A DNA stretch of 64,000 nt. Origin: Tyto alba. Lineage: Eukaryota; Chordata; Aves; Strigiformes; Tytonidae. A program made the position numbers and the translations under genes. Of the stretch, positions 50,395 through 63,200 are shown one piece after another (the first letter of the stretch is position 1; every line of letters begins with the position of its first letter). Under the pieces are notes generated by a model, which made no database searches, was not told where the DNA came from, and saw nothing but the letters and a program-made list of their open reading frames with translations. The stretch is taken from contig NW_024881316.1 of the NCBI RefSeq assembly GCF_018691265.1, forward strand, positions 10,104,819 through 10,168,818. The letters run 5' to 3'.

Positions 50395-50637
50395 ATGTCT
50401 GTGGATGAGAAGACTGACTCCCCCATGTATGTGTATGAGTCAACGGTGCACTGTACCAATATTCTCCTCTGCTTAAATGACCAGCGGAAGCAGGACATTC
50501 TCTGTGACGTGACGCTGATCGTGGAGGGGAAGGAGTTCCGCGCCCACCGGGCTGTGCTGGCTGCCTGCAGCGAGTACTTCTTGCAGGCCTTGGTAGGGCA
50601 GACGGAAAATGACCTGGTGGTCAGCCTGCCGGAGGAG
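50395..50637 (+). CDS. BACH2: BACH2 first coding exon (N-terminus and first half of BTB/POZ domain), partial
   Basis: The exon encodes 81 residues starting [24 protein letters not shown]2 is a BTB-CNC-bZIP transcription factor that pairs with small Maf proteins and represses genes with Maf-recognition elements; it directs B-cell and T-cell fate in the nucleus. The exon supplies the start codon, the N-terminal strand (about residues 8-20) and the first part of the BTB fold. The hallmark stretch [12 protein letters not shown] lies at residues 34-45, with the conserved BTB Asp at 38, followed by [15 protein letters not shown] at 48-62. Residue 20 is Cys where I recall Ser in the paralogue BACH1, which argues for BACH2. 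The start was chosen because it gives the known BACH2 N-terminus 12 nt after the splice acceptor; the purine at -3 (G) is acceptable context. The reading frame also stays open upstream, but that part is intron. The exon ends in phase 0 after Glu81; the next BACH2 residues (VTARGF in known orthologues, from memory) are absent, so the rest of the protein, including the bZIP region, lies beyond the window. Confidence 0.96.
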
Positions 50638-50648
50638 GTACAGTATGT
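50638..50648 (+). other. BACH2: 5' splice site after BACH2 ATG exon, with a second GT 5 nt downstream
   Basis: The exon ends GAG and continues GTACAGTATGT. Cutting before GTACAG at 50638 leaves the frame in phase 0 and matches the residue order of known BACH2 (PEE, then V in the next exon). A GTATGT at 50643 is also donor-like; using it would add 5 nt and shift the frame. I therefore take 50638 as the real donor. Confidence 0.8.
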
Positions 50649-51989
50649 CATCGTGCCCCCACTGAAAACACGAGCCCTCTCCTCCCCGTGTGGCGAGGAA
50701 GACCTCCGTGGTCCGCTAAGGTGGCCAAGGGGAGCATGGCGTGGGTGTCAGTGCCTGCCCTGGCATGGCTCGCTCTGGATGTAGTTTTTGTGTTTGGGCA
50801 GGTTGCAGTCGCTGAAAGATTGACGTGTTCATGCCAGCCTTTCTCACCAGTGGTAACTCCGAATGGTTACGGTGGCAAAGCTTTAAGATGCTTCAGCCCG
50901 CCTTTGTCACTGCCGCTGAGGGAATTGTACCCAAATGCTTAATTACCACAGCTTCGTTCAGGGCATTATCAGGACCCTGATATTATTCTGCTCTTCCGGA
51001 CAGGAAATTTGAAAGGGGTGATGTGGCTTCTAGACGGCAGGTTATTGTTGAAAAATCATTTGAGCTGTCATGTTGTTGGGAGTCTCATTGCTATACACCC
51101 CTCTCCGGCAGCTCATATCCTCATCCTCCTCTTTCCCCTCGCCTGCACCTCATTCAGCCTTGCTTCCTTTCGCCTCCCCTCACAACGAGTTTGGGATTTA
51201 ACTGCTTCAGGCCATGTGTTTTCCACCAAGAAATCGTGAACACGGTCTGTCAAAAAGCAGGGGTTTTCTCATGTGGCATGGCTCCCACAGCAGGAAGCCA
51301 AGGGACGTAGAAAATACATACCTCACTGGAAAGTTTACTTTATTTTACCACAAAATCTCACTGGTTGGCTTCCACCCCCACTGTAGTTTCCTCACAGCCG
51401 TGACAGCACAGCTACCATAGGGCACGCCGGTGGCTTTGCTGCCTACGGAGGGGAGATGTGTGCCTGCCGGCCAGGGCTGCCGTCACCCGCCACCTCGGCA
51501 CGGCCCGCCCGGCATCTCCGGCTGGGACGGGTGGCACAAGAAGGGTGGCCGTGTACCCAGAGCATGGGACAGCAGTCGCTCAGTGGGAAGGCACTCTGTT
51601 TTTTCACCGTCGTTTGCTTAACACTCATGAAGAAGCACGGTGTGTTTTTAAATGACAGGTCCCGAAGTGTCACACACCGGTTTTGCCCCTCTGGTTCAGC
51701 TCTCCAGAGACTTCAGCGGTGTCATGATGTTGTCACGGCACAAGTTGGAGAGCATTAGAAGTAGGTCACTGGGTGTGACTTCATGAGTCTTGACACTGAG
51801 TATTACTCATGAAGAAATTTCAACCCAGACATTTTGCATAGGAGTTTAGAGATATCGTAGAGGACACGCTAGGATGCGCACTATGATTCTACAGTGTCCA
51901 CTAATAATTTCCAGTGGAAGAATTGAGTCTCAGTCAGTGTCACATAGCTTTCACACCACAAAGCAAGGGCAGGAGCAGAGAGGTGACAA
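50649..51989 (+). other. Start of the BACH2 intron following the ATG exon
   Basis: Intronic sequence, somewhat GC-rich at 51420-51560. There is no gene or repeat I can name. An open frame running on from the exon to 50784 is read-through into the intron. Confidence 0.75.
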
Positions 51990-52390
51990 AACATGCCCAG
52001 GGGTGCACAGGTATGAAGAGGCAGGAGAGCATCAGCGCTACTCTACAAAGCCTTGGTAAGGCCTTCAAGTTTGATTCAGGTCCTGTTAGATAAAGAAAAA
52101 TAATCAAAATTCAAGTAGGCATATACAAGAGTGACCAAGATGTTCAGAAGAAGGAGCCTGGCCTAAAGGAGAAGACAAGACCATAGCAGGTCCATGCTGC
52201 TGGCGTGACAACTACGACATGCTATAGCTCTGTGTAGGCAGAGGAGATGAAACAGCTAAGAGGAGTTTCCCTTTAATACTAAAAGACGGTGTTGACACAA
52301 ACATTGATTGGTTTCAACTGGCTTTTAGTAAAAGTAGATTGGAAATTAGCCGATTTCTAATCACAGCAGTGGTGAGACGCTGAGCCGCAG
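51990..52390 (+). mobile_element. Old CR1/L3-type LINE fragment (3' part of ORF2 and beyond)
   Basis: Several blocks, in the right order, resemble the CR1/L3 3' region: CTCTACAAAGCCTTGGTAAG, GAGTGACCAAGATGTTCAGA, the GGTTTCAACTGGC block, then GGAAATTAGCCGATTTCTAA. Divergence is high and the reading frame is lost. The family assignment rests on memory of consensus text, without alignment. Confidence 0.55.
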
Positions 52391-55300
52391 GCGGGTGGGA
52401 GGAGCGGGGTGGTAGAGGGATCATGATGTGTCTGCACTTAGTGACCCAGTTCTATGTTCATACAACGTTGAGGATTTAAACCACAAAGGTTTGTCTTTCT
52501 TTGTGTTTTATATGAGATACTACCTAAAAGAAAATCCTCCAGTCCTACCATAAATTATTTCTATTTAAGTGAATCCCCTTTGGATAAACGAAGTGTTGGA
52601 GTTTTACGTTTTAGAATACATCTCAATGAAAGATCAAAAAGTTTCAGTAACTCAGGATTACACTGGCTGATGTTACAGCTCCAGTGAAGTCCATGGATTT
52701 GCAGAAACAATGAATCTAGTTCTTAAGGTTTTTCCCAGTACTCTGAAATTGTCACACATCACCTAAGACCACCACTGTTGTTTTGCCATGTGCTTCTATT
52801 AGTTGCAGGATGCCAGGTCTTTAACTTTCTCATCCTGAAAAAGAATTCTCTTAGCTTATTAAAAAAGATACCTACAGTTACCAATTCTTACTTGTAAGGT
52901 ATTTTTCCCATGCAAATTAATTGCTGCTAACTGCATTGAATCTAATTTGCTCCATGGCTACTGTATTTGAATAGCTGTATGTGAGGTGGTCCGTTAAATG
53001 ATTTCCTCACAAACACTAGTCAGTTGGGGCAAGGAGAGCTGCCTGATGCACTTCATTATTTCTCAGTTATTCCTTGGTTAAGGTGCACGTCTCTGCTTCT
53101 GGCATTGCTCTGCTTCAGAGCACTGGGCGTTTTGGTAGCTGCCTGTGCATCGATATGGAAAGTGCCTCCAACAAAGAACAGTGTTGGAGCTCCTCACGGA
53201 AGGAACTAAAACACTCCTGGTTTTTAAGAGCTGATAGAGCAGGGGAAACACCATCTTAGTTATATGGCATTAAAAGAAGATAGCAGGGTCTTTTTCAGTT
53301 CACAAGCTAATGGCTCTTCCCAAGGCCACTGTTTTTAGTCTGTGGTCTGCAGAGCTCTGGCAGCCCATGAGTTATTTCTAAAGGTATCTGTGAAAACTGA
53401 CTTAATCTGTCATATAGGGGGGTTATTCCTCCAGTGGGAAAATTTCAAACAAAAGATGAAAGTTAATGTCCTGAGCCAATACTTTTTTCGGGCTTAGAGA
53501 CAATCTGCGTTGTCATATAGTTGTTCTAGAAAAACAGAGATTGAAAACAATTTTTAAATATAGTCTTCACAGTTCAAAACTTTTTTGAAGGTGACGATCA
53601 CTCGTAAATTGACAAAGTTATTTTTAAGTCAACCATACAAGCATTGCATTTTAAATTCTGGAATGATTTGAAAACTGCTAAAGTATGCAGTTGTGGAGAA
53701 AGGGCATTGTTATTATTTCTCAAAAGTTTGATGTTGGAGCTGGATAAAGCTTTTACACCCATGCAGTGTTGGTGTGAGGGAGCTTAACATCAAAACAAGA
53801 GAACTTATTTTTGATAATTCAAAGCAGTAAATCTGTCTCTGAAGTCTAAATTGCAGCCCTTTTTTTTTTGCTACATAGCATGTTGGGGTGTTTTTATTAA
53901 TCTGGCATCCAGACATTGTTAACTGTTGTCTAGCTAAACAGTGAACAGATGTTTTTTACATTATTTCTTGTTTATATCCAATTACAAGTGAGAGCAGTCT
54001 TTATGATACACCAGTCATTTCAGTAGGAAGACATTGTGCATACACAGAATTGGGGCTAGTTGAATTTACACAGTTTTAAACCACTGAAAAGCTTTGTGTT
54101 AGACATTTCAGGTCAGTTCAAGCGTGACTTAATGTGACTCAGTTCAAACCTTTCTCTAATCAACTTACTAAGTCAGTACGGAGCTAATTCTGCACTGATT
54201 GAAGAGTTTCCATAAACCCTTTTGTGCTAGCCTTGGTAATTTGATTTTGTACTACACCTTTTGTTAAGGCAATGTATTTTAGTGTGCAGATAAGCACTTG
54301 GAAAAACAGCCACCTAATAACAAGGGTTCAGATGTGGCCATGGTGTGTGAACTATCAGCCCTCAGAGCAGAGTTAGAGGAATGGAGTTTGTCAGCTGCCT
54401 ACAGCTAATAAAAAAGGACCCAGTTAGCTCTTAACTTCTGTGCTTTTCTCTTCATTTGCAGTTTTTGGTAAACAGCTAAAACTTCGCCTGCGTTTCACCG
54501 GAGGTATTTTTCAGCAATTGTGCAGTTTTCCTCTAGCAGCTGCTGTTAAATGCAAACTAAAATTAATATTTTCCAAGAACTGAGTTTAAAGCTGTAAAGT
54601 TAGTCATTCACTCCATACCCCTAACTGTTGTTTTGTTTTATTTAATCATGAAAACTGGTCTTCCTTCTTTTAACAAGGCACTTAATTAAGCTTTTAATTC
54701 ATGATAAGAAGTTAAATGGCACTTATGAGGCTTTTTTAATGGTTTCCACTTCCCATCCAGATTACAAAAAAAGGTGTGATAGAGAGAGAGACACGGCTGT
54801 CAGCCAGGGGTATTGTAGGTCATGCCAATATTAGCTGGCAGCAGGCCATTATCCAATTAACATTGCTTCATCGCTGCAAGTAATGGCTCTCGAGTAGATG
54901 ATTGAGTCATTCATGCTGTAGTGGTACTCTACTTTACTTGAGAAGGAGCCAGTGCTTTGTCAATAGGCTTTTTATTCACTATTATTACCTGTCTGGCTTT
55001 GCTAAGAGAAGTGCACAGCGAGTGTGTATGGGCAAGCTGAAATCTGGGCGCTGGACAGAGGAGCATCGTCTGGGCAAGCACCTTACTCACTTGGTCTTTT
55101 GAAAGCTGAGGTTGCAGTTAAATGGTGAAAAGACAGAAACAGCAACAACAAAGAAAACCCTTCGGTTGCATTAGATTCCTGCAGCTTAGAAATGAGATTC
55201 CCGACCTTGCTTGCATTTTTTTGGGGTGTACATTTGAAAAACCCTTCACCTGGACATTGAAGCCACAAGAGCACCAAATGCCTTTCTCTCTGGTGAAGTA

Positions 55301-58300
55301 AAACACAGGTCTTCTGAAGTAGTAGACCAAGCTTTCTCTATCACTGGTCTGATAGTATCCCTTCTGTTATAAAACTGACTTGCTTCTCAAGTAGATTGGT
55401 TTGTTTTACCTGTAACCCTTGAATTTCTTGAATCTGTTTCGAAGAGTGGTTACTGGTGACTTTTTTTAGTGCAGTGAGCTATGTGCTTGAAATGTTGCCT
55501 TCCAAAAGGCTTAAACAGAGTTGTCTGTGGCTTACAAATCTTCCAACGAGCAAAGGGAAGCAGCATCTCTTTTAGAAAGAGAGGGTGGGATGTGCTCAGG
55601 AGGCTTTTTTGTTTATCCACACAGCACTTTTCTTTGCTATTAAGAGAATGATGTTCAAAGTGAGTGTTAGCACACACCACGGGCTGAATTTGTCTGCATT
55701 CTTACTGCTTTATTGCTCCCTGACGGCTTCTGTGAAACCTGCCATTTCCCCACGAGGTCTGGCCCTGTGAAATTTGTCATCTGCTTCTTCGGTTGACGTG
55801 GGTTAAGTCCCTCACCCGGTTAATCTTTGAAAGGAGAAAGACAGGACGGGACCTCGATTCGGATTCAAGGCTGGCAAAAGCTGAGTATGTTGGAAAGCGA
55901 AGGCATGCAGCACCCTGGGTGGGACTGAGCCAGGCATCTAACATTAGTATGGCTTGTAGCTGACAGGGAGGAGAAATACTGGCAGCTGCTAACCATCCAT
56001 GCCAACCCGCCAGCCTGAGGGAAAAATGCTGGGAATTAGCCAACAAAAGATGATTGTGATGAGGAGAAAATCAAAGGCAAGATGCAGGAGGTCAACTATT
56101 ACATACCCTGCTGGCTAAAGGCAATTACTATTCCTTTTTATCTCTCTAGAAATAAACTATATTCTCTTATTTTGTCTCTCTCCTTTCTGTCTACTGTGTA
56201 TGTGCATGAATATAATATCTTTAAGGAATGTAGGGACTGAGCTGGGAGTGCTTTGCGCAGGCGCATGGAGTAGAAGAAGTGATAAATGTGGGAAAGAGGA
56301 GCAAGAGGACAAGAAGAAAATGTCTGCTTGGAAGTTTCTTTCCCAGCTGGAGGAATGTTATTACACAGTAGGGAGCAACAAAAGACCCTTTTTCTTTGGC
56401 ACCCCAGAGATGTATTAGAAGTAGTTTAGGTTAGTTCTTAGAGAATAAGAAGCATTAATGTGGTTTTCTCTTTACGTGACTGTATTGGCCATTGATGTTC
56501 CTCACAGATTGCAGCGCTGGCCAGAATTATTTCTGCTTTGGCTCAGGAGGCGGCAGTGACCTGAAAGCCTTCCTGAAAGCCACCTCTCCCTTCACCCATG
56601 GACCTTTTTGTACTGGCAAGAGGCTGTATACATCAGGTTTCTAATAAAGTCAGGCTTCAAACTCATTTATGCTTCAACCAGCTCAGTAATGCCACTTCAG
56701 TGAGTCCATATGGATGGAAGTGGGGTATTTGGTTTCCTAAATTCTTCTTAGGGAATGTGTTATTTTTCACGGTGACTCACAGTGCTGACACTGACCGCAC
56801 AGAAGGATGACTGGAGGCTACAGATCTGTAGTGAGAGTAAAACCGAGCATTTGGGTACTTTTTGAGGCCTTACATGACATGATATTACTACAGGAGAAAC
56901 CATGAGACAGAAATGGATGTTGTTTTATGTGCGTTGCTTGTGTAACAAAGTACAAGGTACAAGCAACAAATTTTGTTTCTAGCAGGTGAACGATAAAACA
57001 CAAGTGAGACCATCAATATGTGATGTGAAATTCCATCCATGTCTCGCTGCAAAGGCTTCCAGCACTGCCTGATTTTTCATGCCTCAAGTATGATGAAGAA
57101 ACTAGCTGCATACTTCTCATTCCACATGGTGTAACTTCCATTATATTGTGATGAGGACTATCTTGCTATTGATAACGCTTCTCTGATCTTTTCCGGTGGA
57201 AAAAAGCAAAATACATCCCTGATGTGTTGTGGGGAGAGCTAGGCTTAAAAAAGCAAAATAAAAGCCCATGCATGTTAAGGAGGAAAAAATCTTGCAATAA
57301 CTCCTTTCCCTCCCTTTGGCATTAGCTGTACAATTTATTTATATATTTATATGAATAAGCATATAAAAATGTACTGTTGAAGGGTATATGGAGATGAATG
57401 CGCAGAATTAAATTCACCACCACGATAAGTGGACTCAATTTCGTTGCCTTTGTTAGACTCCTGCCTGCCGCTAGTGCTAGATCGGGCTGATTGACTGTGA
57501 TTGCACTCGCTATTGAAAAGGCAGTTTGCAGTGTGGAAACTTTATCGCTCAAACATGACAAACATAATCTAAAATGTAAAAGATGTCCTGAAGAGTAAAT
57601 CCTAGAGGTGAACTATGCTATGGGCATGAGTAGAAGCAATAAGGTAGTGTAACAGGAGGTATATTTTGTTGTTTGTTTGTCAGGTTTTTTTGTTTGCTTT
57701 TTTTTTTTTTTTTTTTAATTTGGGTCTTTTTTTTTCTGTATTCAAATATATATGTGGGCATGAATGAAAATGAGGTGGCTGAGCCATGACTGTGCCTCAA
57801 CACTGAGCACTCTGGCCCTGCAGACTGAAAGATCTCTTTCTTTCCTCCCCTTCCACCTTTGATTCTATTTACCTTTGCTTTTTCTCCCTCTAAAAAAGCT
57901 TTGAATTTCTTAAATTCCAGCAAACTAAGTATCTGCTCTTTTAAGAGTCCAGAAATACAGGCTGAGCATTTACCATTTGAATAAACAGACAGATAAGGCA
58001 CCGATAAGACACCCCTCAGCTTCACCACATCAGAGACCACAACTTGTAAGGTACTTTCTGATCCCAGTACCAAGCTTTGTTTCGTTAGCGTTCCCAAGAC
58101 CCAAAGAAGATAAGGTTTTATCTCTATACAGCACTTTCTGACAAGGATTCCCCAGTGAATAACATCAGACTGTCTTTTTTTCAGCTACCAGTGAAATTGA
58201 GTATGTTATGGGATGGAATATGGCATGTATTCAAATGATGCATCGCAGCAGTCAACAGACATTAAGGCTAGGAAGTACGGTTCAATTTGTAAGTGAAATA

Positions 58301-58607
58301 CAGGTTTTAGGTGAGCAGAAAGCAACTGAATCGTACTAGCATTTGGGAATGAGATGCTCTTTGTGAATTTTACAGTCAGGCTGTTGGGTTTTTTAGAGGA
58401 ACAAATAGACACACTTTCTGTTACATGGTTGATGCAAGCTCTGAAGAGAGAAATGGCTGGTTTATTCCAGGACTTTTGTGCAGTGCTGAATTTTCATCTG
58501 CCCCACTTTGTTGGGAGACTACCAGCAGACACCTCCAAGTCCCAGTGCAGTCTAACACTACGAAAAGCAGTGTCCTTGGGCACTTTATTTACTTCAATGA
58601 AATAAAT

Positions 58608-58665
58608 AAATAGGAGCAGCTGTACTTGGCCAAACTACAGATCCGTCTAGCCCAGGCTTGGTTTG
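58608..58665 (+). mobile_element. Possible amniote SINE/LINE remnant
   Basis: GAGCAGCTGTACTTGGCCAA followed by ATCCGTCTAGCCCAGG resembles an old amniote interspersed-repeat text with the phrase 'gatcagaccaaaggtccatctagcccag'. Only about 55 bases match, next to a short AAAT microsatellite at 58598-58613, so the call is tentative. Confidence 0.3.
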
Positions 58666-60155
58666 TTTCAAAAATGAGATTTAATTTCTCTGAAAGAGCT
58701 TAAGAGGAGAATTGTGTGGTTGTTTAAAGACTTAAATGAAAAGAAAGTACCAGGCATATCTCTAGGAAGCATGTTTTAATTTACTGGGGAAAGATATCAT
58801 GAGAGCCACTGGCAGTTGTTTTGAAGCCAGATTAAAATCAACTGAAAATTTGGCATGTGTTTTTAGCAACAAACTGCTCGGTGATGTGTATGGCTGCACG
58901 TTGTTTCATAACTGTAAGGCAAATAGCCTTGGAGAAGGACAAGCTTTAGACACCCCTTGAAGAAGTTTGGGTGCTCCGTGCAGATGTAGTAGAGTGGAAT
59001 TTAAGATCCTGAGATAATATAGATCAGATCTGCTAATAAACCTTTATGCCCTTCACTTTGCTTAATCCGACCTTATAAGAGCAGACGGCATCAAAGTGTG
59101 AATTAAGTGTAACTGTCTGTTTCCCACACACAGAAGTAGTTGAAAACTTTTCTCTTTTTTTTTAAGTTTTGTTTTATATTTTGGAATTAATATTTTTTTT
59201 TTTTTTTAGCATAAAGTCTGCATGATGCATTTTTGGGATCACTTTAGAGTCAGTTATGGAGGTTTTAGAAGACTTTGTGGAGAAGGTTAATTTGTAATTG
59301 AGATGTCACCAGGAATTTCTTGCCGTGACCCAGGGACTGCTGCTAGCTGGGAGTCCGCAGTTAAAATAGTCATAGCTGGGTTGAGAACAGGAGGGAATTG
59401 TGGTGCTAGCACTTTCAGTAAAACCGATATATAAACAAGTGTCACCAAACAGCTGGAATTGAGAGGTATCAGCTCTGCACTTAAATAATGGTAACAAAAC
59501 CTTCAGTAGTAGATTTTTGAGATCTCTTGTTAACAAATAAAATACTGTCATCACCTCTCTGCAAATGCTGGGGTGGAATGTGGTGCATCAGATGGGAATT
59601 ACAGCGCAGGCCTGTGCATCAGGTCAGTGATGATTAAATCACCTTGTGTGAACCACTCAGCTATGTTTACCTCTCTGAATGCTCTTGTTCACATTACCCC
59701 ACACAAAGGTGAACAGACTGACCCACAGCTGGCACAGCTGCAAGGTCCCAGAGCAACCCGTGTATCTGAACCCAGATACTTTCAGCTTACCACTCCTCAG
59801 TCAGAGTTTCAGTCTCATTTTCTTCCCTCTGTATCTTTTGAGCATGCGGGAGGCATTCAGGGGATTCTCAGACTAGTTGCAGCATTTCTGCAGGTAACTG
59901 AGGTAGGATGGAGCCACTCTCTGCTGTATCTGACCGATTTGCCCTGGGTGATCGATGTATTCTACTCTGTGTCCTCTACCTGTTCTTCCTGCATCACGCC
60001 TGAGGTCCTGTGCACTGCCATCAATAACAGCTGCTGAGTCTACCAGATCCAAGAGGAAGGTAGATTTGGAGGCATGGAGCAGATCATAAAGAGCCTGTGA
60101 ATTGCTACAAACTTCTAGTCCCTCACCAGGAGACTGGGATGCTTTGAGGATGCTT

Positions 60156-60221
60156 AATTAGGAATTTTTGCTTAAGTGACAGAGATGTTGTAGGCCCAGG
60201 TTCAAAAAGAAATTCCTAATT
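60156..60221. repeat. 12-bp perfect inverted repeat with 42-nt loop
   Basis: The arms are AATTAGGAATTT (60156-60167) and AAATTCCTAATT (60210-60221), immediately before an A16 run. It could be a remnant of a small element with terminal inverted repeats, or a chance AT-rich palindrome. Confidence 0.5.
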
Positions 60222-63200
60222 GAAAAAAAAAAAAAAAATCTTGATACTTAGAACAAGATTTTAAAACTTTTTTCCTGTATTATTGTAGCTTTTGGACATC
60301 TCATTTATCCCAAACAGTAGGCGAATAGGTACCTAGCAAGACTTGATCTCTTCCACAGAGAACTAATCAGTCTTGGCAGATGGGATCTGTAGATTTGCAG
60401 GACCTCAAAACCCAGGCATCTTTATTTTGGTGTCGAAGCAACCACATTTACTTGAGTATATATTGCACCTGGTCCACATCATTCCCTGCAGCAGCTGCTC
60501 ATCATTTCAGAAAACACTTTAGAGAAATGGTAGTGTACAGATTTAGTGTAAGGACTGCAGAGAGATCTGGCAGGTGTGACCCAGGATGGATTCAGTGGCA
60601 GCATTGTATTCTCAGTGCTTCCTTCTGCTCCCACAGTGTTAGATGTATTTCCCAAAGCCAAGGCCAAGCTGGGTTTATGGGGGTAGTAAAATAGAAAGGA
60701 GACCATCCAAATAAACTAACTGACACAGAAAGGGACTTGAACAGTGCTAATAGTTTAAAGAGGTGTGGGCATCCAGTGTATTGTGCATCAAACACTTGGT
60801 AATACTCTACTTGAAATTTGCTTGCTTTGAATTGTGATAGGACCAAATTCCCTAGTCTATGCGTATACCTCTTCCTTTATCTTCCCAGAATGAGTGTGGA
60901 TGCAGTCTGTTTTAGTATTTCTAATTAAAAAGAGCAGATTTAAAGAAAAAAAATGTCCATGTAAACTTTACCAGTACCGTTCTCAGTTTCAGGAAAAAAT
61001 GCTGTTGATGAAGTGGTCTGGGATTTTTGTCAGACTGTCAGCTAGGAGGCTGAGGCTACATTTTTGGCCGTGTGAAGCTTTTGCCTGTGGGAAGTGTGTT
61101 GGATTTTTGCTTACCTTTGAAATTCAGGCCTGTGGTCCTCTGTTTCAAGGGCCTGCAGCTAGTGAGAAACAAGTCTTAACTCTGAAAGCAAAACATCTTT
61201 CCATCTCTGACCACACAGCAGTGGTACAACATGCCTAGCCACCTCTCTCCCCAGATACACAGGCAGCCTTCAGAGAAAATTTCCCTGTCAGGGGATTCTT
61301 GGTCAAGTAAAAACAGAATAAGCTCAAGTTATTTCCTGTTTCTTTCAAAGGACAGGGTTGGAGCCGGTAACCTTTCAAGACAGGAAAAGCTGGGGAAAGA
61401 CAAATCCTGACAACTTCCCTTCTGCTTTCCACAGAGGATTAGTGCTCATTTCTGCTTCCGGAAGGGGAAGCTGAACTTGAGGTGGATGGGTCTCTAGCCA
61501 TTTCATCTGCCTGTTGAATTGAACTATTTTTCAACCTTATTTTTATCTGACTGCAGATTTCCATGTTCCCCCATGGATGGCTTTCTGCGCATGGCATTTT
61601 TGTCTGGACATAAAGCCAAATCAAGCAGCTTCTGTCTATTCCTTGAACGCGTTAGTTTTCAGGAGACTGGACACATCAAGCCAAGGCTATGTTTTAAATA
61701 TCTGAATTAATTTGTGAAATGCAAAGCACAAAAAGTAGAGTTGCTTGTGTTTTGTAAGAGCCATCTATCCTTGTTATTTTTGCCTGGTTTATATAGGCAG
61801 TAGCCATTGAGGACAAATAATATCTATACCATTGTGCAAGGAAGTGAAGAATGAAGAGCTGCCCATGACATATGTAGGCATTGGGGCATTGTACAAAGAA
61901 ACTTGTTCATATTTACAGAGTTGTCACAGCATTCAGAAAGCAGAAAGAGTTGTTTTCAGTAGTGGCAGAAACCTTCAAATCGGCAACTCCTTTTCTTCTT
62001 TCCCTGTCTTCAATGTATCTTGCAGTTGAAGAACTGAGAAGAACACTCAGTAAGAGCTACCTCGAGCTTGGCTTAGTTTTTCTTCCTTTTCAAAGATGAG
62101 ACTAATGATTCTCTTATGGTATTTATTTCACTATTATGCATGAACTTTCCAATTGGAAACCTCAGTTGAGAGGGCACAGGCAGGTAAATTGTTAAAGACA
62201 AGCATTTGATCAAGTTCTTGCTTCTGTCTTCAGCTGTTGGTGTGCAGCCGAGGTGTGGTGGGAGCTGCCCTTGGGACTGCTGTGCTGGACCTCCTTCAAG
62301 CAGCAACATAGAGCAGGCTGGCGCTGCACGTCCTAAGTTGCTCTTCACAGCAAGTTTGGAGGCTTTCAAGTGAATCCCAGCCTCGGTGTCCCAAACTGTT
62401 TGCATCATCTGCTCTTGCATTCTCAACTTAGATGCAGTTTTAATGTGAATTATTTGGTGAGGTTACAGTCTGGTTCTGAAACTGGTTTTCTAAAGAGGAA
62501 TTGCACAGCTAAAAGGGTGTGAGAATTCGTGGTCATTTCTTGTCACTGTGCTTTCTACCTCTTGGTTGAATGGGATAGGCGGTAGTAAAGACCTCTCAAA
62601 TATTCTCTTTCCAGAATGGATGTTTTACTCTATCTGGGTTTTTCTTTTCCTGTATGGCTCTGATTGCAGGTAGAGGAAAAGGAAGGGTCAGGTGTAATAT
62701 ATGTTCTTGAGAGACTTCAAAGGTATCCTTACTATTGTAAAGAGTGGAAGAAATCAACATCATTACAAATATTTGACCAAATTATTTCCCTCTTGATAAT
62801 AAAATTTCTAAAAGCTGAGGTTTTCATGAGGCCTTTTTGTAACTAATTGTCTGTGCTATCTTTTGGGGGTTTTTTGTTTAAGGGAAGGGAGAAAGTCATT
62901 CTATTTGCAGCTTGCAACCATTGTCTGTCTGTCAGTTGGATGTATATTTACAGGAATTAATGAATGCCTGTTTCTGATTTCTCCCCTTACAACAAAGGTT
63001 ACACCATTGTTATCTTTGGAAAGCTTTTGGACCAGCTTGCTTTTGTGTGCGCACACCATTTTTTGGTACCATGCCAAGCACCCTGTTGAGACTCTAGTAG
63101 TGTTCGAAGGAACAGAAGGAGACTTGGAGGCCTGGAGATAAACCCTGTTCACATGGCTAGAACTCTGTAAAACCTCCACAGTGGTCTGCAGATGGAGAGC

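Noticed and set aside
50290..50784. Extended BACH2 frame from 50290 to 50784
   Set aside because: The first 35 codons lie upstream of the splice acceptor and everything after 50637 is past the donor. Only 50395-50637 agrees with BACH2.
5200..56779. Enrichment of AP-1/TRE cores (TGAGTCA or TGACTCA)
   Set aside because: I found about eleven in the window; chance predicts about eight, so there is no meaningful excess.
57618..58097. 159-codon open frame (-)
   Set aside because: Its C-terminal part is the translation of the T19 and T-rich tract (Lys-rich run), and the rest matches nothing known.
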